Shown here piece after piece: positions 23,074 through 30,875 of a stretch of DNA of 30,875 bases. Source of the stretch: Negativibacillus sp. (GTDB lineage Bacteria; Bacillota; Clostridia; Oscillospirales; Ruminococcaceae). Where the stretch lies: positions 1 to 30,875 of the forward strand of contig JAHHTY010000020.1 in NCBI GenBank assembly GCA_020024325.1, read 5' to 3'. Within the stretch, counting starts at the first letter, position 1; every line of letters starts with the position of its first letter. The translations under genes and the position numbers were made by a program. Below the pieces are notes generated by a model that ran no database searches, was not told where the DNA came from, and was given only the letters and a program-made list of their open reading frames with translations.

Positions 23074-23102
23074 TTGTAGCACCGGAAAAAATATGATATA
23101 AT
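23074..23102 (+). promoter_or_regulatory. Sigma-A promoter for ruvCAB
   Basis: TTGTAG (23074-23079), a 17-bp spacer and a perfect TATAAT (23097-23102) preceded by TGA. It lies 36 bp before the ruvC start. I saw no clear LexA box (GAAC-N4-GTTC type) around it. Confidence 0.75.
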
Positions 23103-23138
23103 AAAAAAGTATGCAAACGGACAGGAAGGAGCAGTTTT

Positions 23139-23669
23139 GTGATTATATTGGGAATCGACCCCGGCTATGCTATTGTCGGTTGGGGCGTAATAGAATATCA
23201 GAACAGCCGATTTACCATTAAAGGATACGGAGCAATCACCACTCCGGCAGGTATGGATTTTCCAAAGCGGCTGGAAATGATTTACGACGACATGAACACA
23301 GTTCTGCAAAAATATCAGCCTGATGTCCTGTCCATTGAAAAATTGTTTTTCACCAATAACAAGACCACCGGCATAGATGTAGCACAGGCAAGAGGTGTCA
23401 TTGTACTAAGCGCCGCCATGCGCAATATGAAGATTTACGAATACACTCCGATGCAGGTAAAACAGGCGGTTGTCGGTTATGGAAAGGCAGAAAAAAAACA
23501 GGTGATGGAAATGACCCGTATGCTGCTGCGTTTGCCCGCTATTCCAAAACCGGATGATACTGCCGATGCATTGGCATTGGCGGTCTGTCATGCTCACTGT
23601 GCAGGCAGTACACTGAACCGCCGGATCAATTTTGAGCAGGAATTGAGGAGGACTGTCCATGATTTATAG
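23139..23669 (+). CDS. ruvC: Holliday junction endonuclease RuvC
   Basis: RuvC resolves Holliday junctions by paired nicks, working with RuvAB. The 176-residue product has the RNase H fold with all four acidic catalytic residues visible: Asp7 (LGIDPGY), Glu67 (LSIEKLFF), Asp140 and Asp143 (KPDDTADALALAVCH). GTG at 23139 gives the correct N-terminus MIILGIDPGYA, with AAGGAG (23126-23131) 7 nt upstream. It is first gene of ruvC-ruvA-ruvB, overlapping ruvA by 11 nt. Confidence 0.97.
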   Translation: MIILGIDPGYAIVGWGVIEYQNSRFTIKGYGAITTPAGMDFPKRLEMIYDDMNTVLQKYQPDVLSIEKLFFTNNKTTGIDVAQARGVIVLSAAMRNMKIYEYTPMQVKQAVVGYGKAEKKQVMEMTRMLLRLPAIPKPDDTADALALAVCHAHCAGSTLNRRINFEQELRRTVHDL

Positions 23670-24270
23670 TCTTAGAGGAAAGCTGATTCATGTCGCAGAG
23701 AACACCGCAGTGATTGAATGTGGTGGTGTGGGTTACCTTTGCAGTATCACCCGCACAACCCTCAATGCGCTGCCGTCGCAAGGGGCTCAAACGATGTTGT
23801 ACACCTATATGAATGTTCGTGAGGGAGCAGTGGATTTGTTTGGATTTGCCTCTCTTGCAGAACAAAACTGTTTTCGCCGCTTAACCTCGGTAAGCGGTGT
23901 GGGACCTAAAGTGGCTTTGGGTATTTTATCCGAGTTAAAACCCGATGAGCTGATGCTTGCGCTGGTATCGCAGGATGTAAAAAGTCTGACACGCGCACCG
24001 GGTGTCGGTAAAAAGCTGGCAGAACGCATTTTGCTTGAGCTGCGTGATAAGGTGAAAAACGAAGAACTCAGCGAGCAATTCCGACAGGTCGGCAGCGTGA
24101 GCGAACAAATTTCCTCCGGAACCGGTAATATAGCAGAAGCAATTTCGGCACTGGTGGTACTGGGTTACAGCCAAAGTGAGGCGGCAAAAGCAATCGCAGG
24201 TCAGTCAGCCGATACCTCGGTGCAGGATTTGGTAAAATCAGCTTTAAAAAAACTTGCGGGAGGCAGGTAA
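23659..24270 (+). CDS. ruvA: Holliday junction DNA helicase subunit RuvA
   Basis: RuvA binds the four-way junction as a tetramer and loads RuvB. The 203-residue product has the N-terminal OB domain (MIYSLRGKLIHVAENTAVIE), two helix-hairpin-helix motifs (SVSGVGPKVALGILSEL and RAPGVGKKLAERILLELRDK), a flexible linker and the C-terminal RuvB-contacting domain (EAISALVVLGYSQSEAAKAI). The start overlaps the end of ruvC, with GAGGAGG inside ruvC, so translation is coupled. ruvB follows 21 nt later. Confidence 0.97.
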   Translation: MIYSLRGKLIHVAENTAVIECGGVGYLCSITRTTLNALPSQGAQTMLYTYMNVREGAVDLFGFASLAEQNCFRRLTSVSGVGPKVALGILSELKPDELMLALVSQDVKSLTRAPGVGKKLAERILLELRDKVKNEELSEQFRQVGSVSEQISSGTGNIAEAISALVVLGYSQSEAAKAIAGQSADTSVQDLVKSALKKLAGGR

Positions 24271-24291
24271 TCGAAAGGGGAGAAAACGAAT

Positions 24292-25356
24292 ATGCTGGAA
24301 AATGAGATGGACTTTGAAAATCGCATCATAGCTCCCGAGTATACCTCAACGGAAGATTCTGATGTGGAAACCTCTCTGCGTCCAAAGACCCTTTCGGAAT
24401 ATATCGGACAGGAGAAGGTAAAAGAAAATCTTTCTATCTTTATGCAGTCTGCAAAGATGCGAGGGGAGGCGTTGGACCATGTTCTTTTGTATGGCCCTCC
24501 GGGTTTAGGTAAAACAACCCTTGCTGCAATTGTTGCTAATGAGATGGGGGTTAACCTCCGTGTGACTTCCGGTCCTGCAATCGAAAAACCGGGGGATTTG
24601 GCAGCACTTTTAACAAATCTAAGTGAAGGGGACATTCTTTTTATTGATGAGATTCACCGCCTTTCCCGTTCGGTAGAGGAAATCCTTTATCCTGCAATGG
24701 AAGATTATGCGTTGGATATCATCATCGGCAAAGGTCCCTCCGCAAGGTCTATCCGCATTGACCTTCCAAAGTTTACTTTGATTGGAGCCACCACCCGTGC
24801 AGGTCAGATGACCTCTCCTTTGCGTGACCGCTTTGGAATGGTGCTTCGTCTGGAATTATATAAGCCGGAAGAGCTGTGCCAAATTATTTCCCGAAGTGCA
24901 AGAATTTTGGAGGTCGAGTGCGAAGAAGAGGGTGCCTTGGAGCTTGCAAGAAGAAGCAGAGGAACTCCTCGAATTGCAAACCGCCTGCTTAAAAGGGTGC
25001 GTGACTATGCTCTGGTATTGGGCGATGGAAAAATCAGTCAGGAAATTGCGGATGTTTCTTTGGATAAAATGGAGATTGATAAACTGGGACTGGATTCCAA
25101 TGATATTCGCATTTTAAAAACAATTATCCGCAACTATGGCGGAGGTCCGGTTGGTGTGGAAACGCTTGCGGCGGCAGTAGGCGAGGAAACAGTTACCATC
25201 GAAGATGTTTGTGAACCGTATTTAATGCAGCTGGGCTTTTTGGTCAGAACACCGAGAGGACGCTGTGTCACACCGCTAGCTTATGACCATCTGGGTCTGG
25301 CAAGACCGTTGGGAGAGGACGGAACACAGCTTCAGTTTGAACAGCTGGAACTCTAG
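24292..25356 (+). CDS. ruvB: Holliday junction branch migration ATPase RuvB
   Basis: RuvB is the AAA+ motor that drives branch migration. The 354-residue product has LRPKTLSEYIGQEKVKENL, Walker A GPPGLGKTT (68-76), the Walker B DEIHRLSR, sensor GATTRAGQMTSPLRDRFG and arginine-finger region, and the C-terminal winged-helix domain (GGPVGVETLAAAVGEE, GFLVRTPRGR). The ATG at 24292 follows AAAGGGGAG. A second in-frame ATG is five codons on. It is third gene of ruvCAB; glmM follows after 62 nt with no terminator, only a 6-bp AGCAGA/TCTGCT stem. Confidence 0.97.
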   Translation: MLENEMDFENRIIAPEYTSTEDSDVETSLRPKTLSEYIGQEKVKENLSIFMQSAKMRGEALDHVLLYGPPGLGKTTLAAIVANEMGVNLRVTSGPAIEKPGDLAALLTNLSEGDILFIDEIHRLSRSVEEILYPAMEDYALDIIIGKGPSARSIRIDLPKFTLIGATTRAGQMTSPLRDRFGMVLRLELYKPEELCQIISRSARILEVECEEEGALELARRSRGTPRIANRLLKRVRDYALVLGDGKISQEIADVSLDKMEIDKLGLDSNDIRILKTIIRNYGGGPVGVETLAAAVGEETVTIEDVCEPYLMQLGFLVRTPRGRCVTPLAYDHLGLARPLGEDGTQLQFEQLEL

Positions 25357-25418
25357 TGCATTTTCGCAATAAAAACCACAGAGCAGAGGCTATCTGCTAA
25401 ACAAAAGGAGCTGATTAC

Positions 25419-26804
25419 ATGGGAAGAATTTTTGGAACTGACGGTGCAAGAGGAGTAGCAAATACAGAAATCAGTTGTACACTGGCAATGGACATCGGAC
25501 GTGCAGCGGCAATGGTTGTTGCAAGAGATCATAAGAAAAAACGCCCGGTATTCCTGCTGGGACACGACACCCGAATTTCACATGATATGCTGGAGAGTGC
25601 CATTGCAGCAGGATTGTGCTCTGTCGGTGCGGATGTCGTTACACTCGGAACCGTTCCAACCCCGGCAGTTGCATATCTGGTTAGCCATTCGGATGCAGAT
25701 GCAGCTATCATGCTTTCCGCATCACATAACCCATATGAATTTAACGGAATCAAAATTTTTGGCTCCGAAGGCTTTAAACTCACCGATGAAGAAGAATTTG
25801 AAATTGAAGAGATTGTTTTGGATCATGTTCTTCCCTATGATTTAAAGTGGAATGATGAGCTGGGAACCATCCGCAGCGGTGAAGGATTGGTAGAAAATTA
25901 TATCAATCACATCGCTTCTACCGTTTCCGGTGATTTGTCCGGCTTAAAGGTAGCGGCAGACTGTGCAAACGGCAGTGCAAGTGCAACAGCATCCCAAATT
26001 TTCCGAAAACTGGGAGCATCGGTTACTATTTTGAACGATGCACCGAACGGAATCAATATCAATGACCGCTGCGGCTCAACACACATTGATGTGCTGGGAC
26101 AGTATGTAAAGGAAAACGGCTTTGATTTAGGCGTTGCATTTGACGGTGATGCCGACCGATGCCTTGCAGTGGATGAAAACGGTGAGTTGATAGACGGCGA
26201 CCGTCTGATTGCCATTTTTGCAAAACAGATGAAACAAGAAGGGCACCTTGCTAACAATACAGCAGTCGTTACCATTATGAGCAATATGGGATTCTTTAAA
26301 TTTGCTCAGGAGGAAGGAATCCATGTCGAAAAAACGGGAGTCGGCGACCGATATGTTCTGCAAAATATGCTGGAACACGGTCATTGCATCGGCGGTGAGC
26401 AGTCGGGGCATATCATTTTCCGTGAATTTATGACAACAGGGGATGGACAGCTGACCGCAGTGCAGCTGATGGCAGCTCTTAAAAAAAGCGGCAAAAAGAT
26501 GTCGGAACTGGCGTCTTTGATGAAGGTATATCCCCAGGTAATTCGTAACGTGCGTGCCGATAAAGAAATGAAGAAAATGGTAAAGGTGGATGCAGGTGTA
26601 CTCAAACGCCAGCAGGAGCTGGAAGACAGTATGCAGGGTAATGGCAGAATTTTAGTTCGCCCTTCCGGCACCGAACCTCTTATCCGCATTATGGTAGAGG
26701 GGTCGCAGCAGGAACAGATTGCCCGCATTGCAGAAGAAATGGAACAGACAATCATAGAGAGGTTAGGCTATAATGAGGACTGCAAAGGATTGGAAAGAAT
26801 TTGA
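25419..26804 (+). CDS. glmM: Phosphoglucosamine mutase
   Basis: GlmM interconverts glucosamine 6-phosphate and 1-phosphate on the route to UDP-GlcNAc, peptidoglycan's precursor. The 461-residue product has FGTDGARGVAN at the N-terminus, the phosphoserine loop LSASHNPYEFNGIK with catalytic Ser102, the metal loop AFDGDADRCLAVD, the sugar-binding GGEQSGHI and the C-terminal phosphate loop RPSGTEPLIRIMVEG. AAAGGAG lies before the ATG. The last ten codons overlap the start of the methyltransferase gene by 32 nt in another frame, so the tail beyond IIERLG is probably not conserved. Confidence 0.97.
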   Translation: MGRIFGTDGARGVANTEISCTLAMDIGRAAAMVVARDHKKKRPVFLLGHDTRISHDMLESAIAAGLCSVGADVVTLGTVPTPAVAYLVSHSDADAAIMLSASHNPYEFNGIKIFGSEGFKLTDEEEFEIEEIVLDHVLPYDLKWNDELGTIRSGEGLVENYINHIASTVSGDLSGLKVAADCANGSASATASQIFRKLGASVTILNDAPNGININDRCGSTHIDVLGQYVKENGFDLGVAFDGDADRCLAVDENGELIDGDRLIAIFAKQMKQEGHLANNTAVVTIMSNMGFFKFAQEEGIHVEKTGVGDRYVLQNMLEHGHCIGGEQSGHIIFREFMTTGDGQLTAVQLMAALKKSGKKMSELASLMKVYPQVIRNVRADKEMKKMVKVDAGVLKRQQELEDSMQGNGRILVRPSGTEPLIRIMVEGSQQEQIARIAEEMEQTIIERLGYNEDCKGLERI

Positions 26805-27636
26805 GGTAATTGATACTTCCTCCGGAGAAAAGCTGGAAAGATGGGGCGATGTCATCCTGACACGTCCGGACCCACAGGTCATTTGGAACACCCCAAAAGG
26901 TACGGTGTGGAGAAAAACAAACGCACGTTACCTTCGTTCTTCCAGTGGGGGCGGACAGTGGGAAATTAAAAATATGCCCCGTGACCATTGGACTATTGAT
27001 TATAAAGGGTTAAAGTTTAAAATCAGCCCTACCGGATTTAAACATACGGGACTTTTCCCGGAACAGGCAGTAAACTGGGATTTCATGGCAGATAAAATCC
27101 GTAATGCAGAAAGAGAAGTAAGTGTTCTCAATCTGTTTGCCTATACCGGCGGAGCAACTTTGGCTTGTGCACAGGCAGGGGCAAAAGTGTGCCATGTGGA
27201 TGCTTCCAAAGGTATGGTTGCATGGGCAAGGGAAAACGCTCAGCTTTCCGGTTTGCAGGATAAACCGATTCGCTGGATTGTGGATGACTGCAAAAAGTTT
27301 GTGGAAAGAGAAATCCGCCGTGGCAACCGATATGATGGTATCGTTATGGACCCACCATCCTATGGAAGAGGTCCGGGAGGTGAAGTTTGGAAGCTGGAAG
27401 ATTCTATCTATGATTTGGTAGAATTGTGCGCTCAGGTACTCTCCGATAAGCCGCTGTTTTTCCTGCTCAATTCCTATACAACCGGTCTGTCACCGTCTGT
27501 TATGGAATATATCCTTGGGGTAACAGTCGGAAAACAGCATCAAGGTAAAGTATCTTCCTCTGAGATTGGACTTCCCGTTACTCAGAGCGGATATGTTCTT
27601 CCGTGCGGTTCCACTGCAATCTGGCAGGAAGATTAG
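26773..27636 (+). CDS. Class I SAM-dependent methyltransferase, RlmI-like family
   Basis: 287 residues. A short N-terminal beta region is followed by the methyltransferase domain: VSVLNLFAYTGGATLACAQAG (SAM-binding motif I, about 117-136), HVDASKGMVAWARENAQLSG, the motif IV DPPSYGRG (193-200) and a late strand LLNSYTTGLS. It resembles the RlmI-like family that acts on 23S rRNA, but lacks a PUA domain and has no cysteine in the motif where m5C enzymes carry one, so cytosine-C5 methylation is doubtful. The ATG at 26773 lies within glmM, with GAGAGG about 10 nt upstream. A terminator-like hairpin follows. The substrate is unknown. Confidence 0.85.
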   Translation: MRTAKDWKEFEVIDTSSGEKLERWGDVILTRPDPQVIWNTPKGTVWRKTNARYLRSSSGGGQWEIKNMPRDHWTIDYKGLKFKISPTGFKHTGLFPEQAVNWDFMADKIRNAEREVSVLNLFAYTGGATLACAQAGAKVCHVDASKGMVAWARENAQLSGLQDKPIRWIVDDCKKFVEREIRRGNRYDGIVMDPPSYGRGPGGEVWKLEDSIYDLVELCAQVLSDKPLFFLLNSYTTGLSPSVMEYILGVTVGKQHQGKVSSSEIGLPVTQSGYVLPCGSTAIWQED

Positions 27637-27656
27637 TCCGCTGTATGAAGAAAGTG

Positions 27657-27700
27657 AACGCTCTGTCTGAAGGATTGCATCAGGCAGGGCGTTTGTGTTG
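27657..27700 (+). terminator. Terminator-like hairpin after the methyltransferase gene
   Basis: AACGCTCTGTCTGA (27657-27670) pairs with TCAGGCAGGGCGTT (27680-27693), 14 bp with two G-T wobbles, and a 9-nt loop. The trailing sequence TTGTGTTGT is only weakly T-rich, so efficiency is uncertain. Confidence 0.65.
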
Positions 27701-27723
27701 TAAAAAGAGAATCAACAAATATA

Positions 27724-27968
27724 TTTTACCTGTAAAACAGTCATATTTTATAAAATATTTGTAAACAGCTGAAAAAGTGAGGTTCACCTCTTTTCTTTTC
27801 TACAAAAATTGATTATACTAATGGAAGATTTGAACAATTTAACAGGCTGAAATTCAGCATTTGAACAGAAAGATAGGAAAAAGCTGAGCAGCACTTGATG
27901 AAGAGCGAAACCCTTTGAAAGCAGGGGTTTGCATCTTTAAATTCAGGAAAAGGTGGTAAAAAAGGCTG
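27724..27968 (+). promoter_or_regulatory. Palindrome-rich control region and leader of the ecfA1A2T operon
   Basis: This gap of about 330 bp has TTTTAC-CT-GTAAAA (27724-27737) and a perfect 16-bp palindrome ATATTTTATAAAATAT (27743-27758). It also has two TGTAAA(A)CAG copies (27731-27740 and 27760-27768). A -10 candidate TATACT (27814-27819) with a poor -35 would leave a leader of about 145 nt. The leader holds GCTGAAATTCAGC and an AAACCC/GGGTTT hairpin near 27908-27932. I compared it by eye with the FMN, TPP, THF, cobalamin and preQ1 riboswitch cores and saw no match. Confidence 0.4.
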
Positions 27969-28880
27969 ATGAATGATTTTATCGAAGCTCAGGGAATCAG
28001 TTTCAGTTATCATGTGGAGGAAGGACAGGCTCCGGTCAATGTTTTTGAGAACCTAAATGTCACCATCCATCAGGGTGAATTGACAGCAGTTCTCGGGCAC
28101 AACGGTTCCGGTAAAAGTACCTTTGCAAAGCATTTAAATGCAATCTTGCTTCCGTCCGGGGGCAAGGTGTATGTGGATGGCATGGATACTGCAAACGAAG
28201 ACAATTTGTATGATATTCGCCAAAAGGTGGGAATGGTTTTCCAAAACCCCGACAACCAGATTGTTGCCACGGTTGTGGAAGAAGATGTTGCTTTTGGACT
28301 GGAGAATATTGGCGTACCACCAAAAGAGATGAGAGAACGGGTAGACCGTGCGCTGATGGATGTTGGTATCTATGAATATAAAAGACACGCGCCACATCGC
28401 CTTTCGGGAGGGCAAAAACAACGTGTTGCCATTGCCGGAATTATTGCAATGCGTCCGAAATGTATCGTTTTAGATGAACCTACTGCAATGCTGGACCCAA
28501 GAGGCCGCAAAGAGGTTATGGAAACCATTCAAAAGCTGAATCGGGAATATGGGATTACCATTGTGCTGATTACCCATTATATGGACGAAGCAGCACAGTG
28601 CGACCGAATCATCGTTATGGATTCCGGCAAAGTGATTTTGGATGATACCCCGAAAAAGGTGTTTTCTCATGTAAGAGAGCTAAAAAAGGTTGGATTGGAT
28701 GTACCACAGACCTCGGAACTTATTTATGAATTCTTAAAGGAAGGATATAATTTGCCGACCGATGTTTTGACAGAGGATGAGTGTATAAAAGCACTTACAA
28801 CCCTTTTCCGACGCAAAGGCATTAAACCGGTAAAAACTGATGCACAGGAAGAGTTGGAGCAGCAAGTAAAAGAAATTTGA
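27969..28880 (+). CDS. ecfA1: Energy-coupling factor transporter ATPase EcfA1
   Basis: One of the two ATPases of the ECF module that powers uptake of vitamins and metals through exchangeable S components. The 303-residue product has Walker A GHNGSGKST (43-51), Q-loop FQNPDNQIVATVVEEDVAFGLENIG, signature LSGGQKQRVAIAG, Walker B CIVLDEPTAMLDP and the H-loop LITHYMDEA. FQNPDNQ is typical of EcfA1. The C-terminal extension (about 225-303) is normal for the family. Its ribosome site is unusual: AAAGG lies only 3 nt before the ATG, with AGGTGG 12 nt upstream. It is first of three genes. Confidence 0.95.
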   Translation: MNDFIEAQGISFSYHVEEGQAPVNVFENLNVTIHQGELTAVLGHNGSGKSTFAKHLNAILLPSGGKVYVDGMDTANEDNLYDIRQKVGMVFQNPDNQIVATVVEEDVAFGLENIGVPPKEMRERVDRALMDVGIYEYKRHAPHRLSGGQKQRVAIAGIIAMRPKCIVLDEPTAMLDPRGRKEVMETIQKLNREYGITIVLITHYMDEAAQCDRIIVMDSGKVILDDTPKKVFSHVRELKKVGLDVPQTSELIYEFLKEGYNLPTDVLTEDECIKALTTLFRRKGIKPVKTDAQEELEQQVKEI

Positions 28881-28927
28881 TGCAAAACCAAAATATCAAA
28901 ACATCACAAAAGGAGTGATTCACCATC

Positions 28928-29809
28928 ATGGCGGTGATAAAGACAGAACACTTAAATCATGTTTATTCAGAGGGAACTCCCTTTGTAAAAATGGCAATCC
29001 AAGACGTTAACCTTTCAATTGAAGAAGGGGATATGGTGGGTGTCATCGGACACACAGGCTCGGGAAAATCCACCTTAATCCAACACCTGAATGGTTTGTT
29101 AAAACCGACCTCCGGCAAAATTTATATTGACGGGCAGGATATGTGGGCAGATTCTACAAATATAAGAGATATTCGTTTTAAGGTAGGACTGGTGTTCCAG
29201 TATCCGGAATATCAGCTCTTTGAAGAAACTGTTTATAAAGATATTGCTTTCGGCCCTAAAAACATGGGACTGAGCGAAGAAGAGGTTGACCGCAGAGTAT
29301 ACGAGGCAGCATCTTTTGTTAATGTGACAAAAGATATGATGCAAAAATCTCCGTTTGAACTTTCCGGCGGTCAAAAACGCCGTGTGGCAATTGCGGGGGT
29401 TTTGGCAATGCGTCCGAAAGTTTTGATTTTGGACGAGCCTACCGCAGGGCTTGACCCGAAAGGACGTGACCGCATTTTGGGTCAAATCCAGGAGTACCAA
29501 AAAGACCAGAAAAACACCGTTTTAATCGTTTCTCACAGCATGGAGGACGTTGCTAAGTTTGCAAAAAAAGTGCTGGTAATGAATCAGTCTAAAGTGTTTA
29601 TGTATGATGATACCGAAAAAGTATTTGCTCATGCAAAGGAAATTGAGCAGATGGGACTGGCAGTGCCACAGGTAACAAAAATCTTCATGCGTCTTGCAGA
29701 GATGGGATATCCTGTAAACCCACATACCTATACAATCCAAGCCGCAAAACGTCAGGTGCTGGATTTGTTTGAAAAGCAAGAAATAAAAGGAGGAAAACAC
29801 CATGCTTAG
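28928..29809 (+). CDS. ecfA2: Energy-coupling factor transporter ATPase EcfA2
   Basis: Second ATPase of the ECF module, forming a heterodimer with EcfA1 beneath EcfT. The 293-residue product has Walker A GHTGSGKST, Q-loop FQYPEYQLFEETVYKDIAFGPKNMG (FQYPEYQLFEETV is typical of EcfA2), signature LSGGQKRRVAIAG, Walker B LILDEPTAGLDP and H-loop VSHSMEDVA. AAAAGGAGTGATT precedes the ATG. The end overlaps the ecfT start by 8 nt, indicating translational coupling. Confidence 0.95.
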   Translation: MAVIKTEHLNHVYSEGTPFVKMAIQDVNLSIEEGDMVGVIGHTGSGKSTLIQHLNGLLKPTSGKIYIDGQDMWADSTNIRDIRFKVGLVFQYPEYQLFEETVYKDIAFGPKNMGLSEEEVDRRVYEAASFVNVTKDMMQKSPFELSGGQKRRVAIAGVLAMRPKVLILDEPTAGLDPKGRDRILGQIQEYQKDQKNTVLIVSHSMEDVAKFAKKVLVMNQSKVFMYDDTEKVFAHAKEIEQMGLAVPQVTKIFMRLAEMGYPVNPHTYTIQAAKRQVLDLFEKQEIKGGKHHA

Positions 29810-30620
29810 AGATATTACCATCGGACAGTATTTCCCGGGCACCTCCTTTATTCATAAAATGGACCCTCGTATGAAGATTATTGCATCGGTGCTTTATATC
29901 ATCACCTTGTTTGTTGCCTCAAGACCTTTGGGATTAGCTTTAGGCGTCATCATGGTTGTGCTGATGTATCTGATTTCAAAAATATCCGGCAAGATGATTA
30001 TTAAAAGCTTAAAACCGGTTGTACCAATCATCATTTTTACGGGTATCTTGAATCTGTTCTTCTTTTCAGGTCCAACCGAACCACTGGTTTCTTTCGGATT
30101 TCTCCATATTTACCGCGAAGGTATCGCTATGGCGGTGTTGATGGCAGTAAGAATTATGTGTTTGATTGCAGGTACATCTTTGCTTACATATACAACTTCT
30201 CCGATTGAATTGACAGATGCGATAGAAGTTTTAATGGGACCTCTCAAGCGTTTTAAGGTTCCGGTGCATGAGATTGCAATGATGATGACCATTGCCCTGC
30301 GTTTTATCCCAACTTTGATTGAAGAAACCGATAAGATTATGAATGCACAAAAGGCAAGAGGTGCGGATATGGAATCGGGGGGACTGACACAAAGGGCGAA
30401 AGCCTTGATTCCGATTTTGATTCCGCTGTTCGTTTCTGCCTTTCGCCGTGCGGACGAGCTTGCTTTGGCGATGGAATGTCGTTGTTATCGTGGCAGCATT
30501 GGCAGAACCAGAATGAAACAGCTGGAATATCATAAACGGGATTTTGTTGCATTTGGTTTTATGGTGCTGTGTTTAGCAGCCGTTATTGTCATCAATATTT
30601 ATTTCCCGAAAATGTTCTAA
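29802..30620 (+). CDS. ecfT: Energy-coupling factor transporter transmembrane protein EcfT
   Basis: Membrane scaffold that couples EcfA1A2 ATP hydrolysis to toppling of the S component. The 272-residue product begins ITIGQYFPGTSFIHKMDPRMKI, typical of EcfT. It has several hydrophobic helices, the cytoplasmic coupling helices with the first ARG motif (NAQKARGADM) and the second motif MECRCYRG, where most homologues read EARCYRG. No S component gene is visible here, so this is the shared (group II) type module serving S components encoded elsewhere. It ends 8 nt before a CCCCC tract and is closed by a strong terminator. Confidence 0.95.
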   Translation: MLRDITIGQYFPGTSFIHKMDPRMKIIASVLYIITLFVASRPLGLALGVIMVVLMYLISKISGKMIIKSLKPVVPIIIFTGILNLFFFSGPTEPLVSFGFLHIYREGIAMAVLMAVRIMCLIAGTSLLTYTTSPIELTDAIEVLMGPLKRFKVPVHEIAMMMTIALRFIPTLIEETDKIMNAQKARGADMESGGLTQRAKALIPILIPLFVSAFRRADELALAMECRCYRGSIGRTRMKQLEYHKRDFVAFGFMVLCLAAVIVINIYFPKMF

Positions 30621-30628
30621 CCCCCTAC

Positions 30629-30668
30629 TTAACAGTGATAAAGAATAAATTTATCTATTCACTGTTAA
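30629..30668. repeat. Inverted repeat after ecfT
   Basis: TTAACAGTGA (30629-30638) and TCACTGTTAA (30659-30668) are exact inverse copies; the interior contains the palindrome ATAAATTTAT (30645-30654). No T-run follows. A true terminator comes 24 bp later, so this may be an operator-like site or a stabilising 3' hairpin. Confidence 0.5.
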
Positions 30669-30691
30669 ACTGCGGTTTTAGATGTATATGA

Positions 30692-30738
30692 AAAGCCTGT
30701 CTGATTCCCAACAAGGAATCAGACAGGCTTTCTTTTTT
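30692..30738 (+). terminator. Rho-independent terminator of the ecf operon
   Basis: A perfect 17-bp stem (AAAGCCTGTCTGATTCC at 30692-30708, partner 30715-30731) with the loop CAACAA, followed by CTTTTTT. Beyond it, 30739-30875 is AT-rich and I see no gene or clear promoter in it. Confidence 0.93.
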
Positions 30739-30875
30739 ACGATTTTACAAAAAGAACCTTTGCAGAATAAAAATTTTTTATAAACAATACTTTTGTCGTT
30801 TTTTGCTTTTCATAGAAAAAATAAAAGTTTAATATACAGAAAAACTGAAACTGCCTAACCTTATTTGTTAAGAAG

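Noticed and set aside
23030..23138. LexA (SOS) box before ruvC
   Set aside because: No GAAC-N4-GTTC-like element could be found near the promoter, so SOS control is not claimed.
27776..27800. GAGGT/ACCTC hairpin followed by T-rich DNA as a terminator
   Set aside because: The stem is 5 bp with a 2-nt centre and a bulge; too weak for an intrinsic terminator.
27820..27968. Vitamin-sensing riboswitch before ecfA1
   Set aside because: No FMN, TPP, THF, cobalamin or preQ1 conserved core was seen by eye; only generic hairpins.

Overview
The window reads as a chromosomal segment of a low-to-moderate GC Gram-positive anaerobe, most likely a member of Clostridia. This rests on a 1444-residue PolC-type replicase, a YlmC/YmxH-type PRC-barrel sporulation-family protein, the non-mevalonate isoprenoid enzymes Dxr and IspG, strong AGGAGG ribosome binding sites, and TATAAT promoters, often of the extended TGnTATAAT form. 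I cannot name the species from sequence alone. No tRNA, rRNA, CRISPR array, insertion sequence or prophage gene was found.

Layout. (1) Positions 139-663, minus: a truncated, frameshifted remnant of a GyrI-like effector-binding domain. It is followed by a small YlmC/YmxH-like gene on the plus strand. (2) Positions 1155-15315, plus: a long housekeeping string, rpsB, tsf, pyrH, frr, uppS, cdsA, dxr, rseP, ispG, an unidentified membrane-anchored protein, and polC. It links translation (S2, EF-Ts, recycling factor), UMP phosphorylation, undecaprenyl and phospholipid precursor synthesis, the MEP pathway, intramembrane proteolysis and replication. Terminator-type hairpins lie inside the string just before tsf, uppS and polC, so output is probably stepped rather than uniform. 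(3) Positions 15327-18050, minus: an envelope-stress-like module with an ECF sigma factor, an overlapping zinc-finger anti-sigma factor with one membrane span, a TM2-like multispan protein and a LiaF-like three-span protein. (4) Positions 18323-21623, plus, divergent from the sigma gene: two related extracytoplasmic proteins of unknown function. Each has its own promoter and dyad-symmetric DNA around the -10 region. (5) Positions 21688-22922: a GNAT acetyltransferase and, convergent to it, a cytidylate-kinase-like protein, separated by a perfect 36-bp palindromic terminator. (6) Positions 23139-27636, plus: ruvC-ruvA-ruvB (Holliday junction processing), glmM (cell-wall amino sugar synthesis) and an RlmI-like methyltransferase overlapping glmM. 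(7) Positions 27969-30620, plus: ecfA1-ecfA2-ecfT, the shared energising module of energy-coupling-factor vitamin transporters, preceded by a palindrome-rich 332-bp gap and closed by a strong terminator at 30692-30738.

The housekeeping blocks are ordinary. The least explained part is 15327-21623. A membrane-tethered sigma/anti-sigma pair is clustered with two LiaF/TM2-type membrane proteins and two secreted or anchored paralogues that look like extracytoplasmic sensors or effectors. The idea that these act together is inference from clustering, divergent arrangement and membrane topology.
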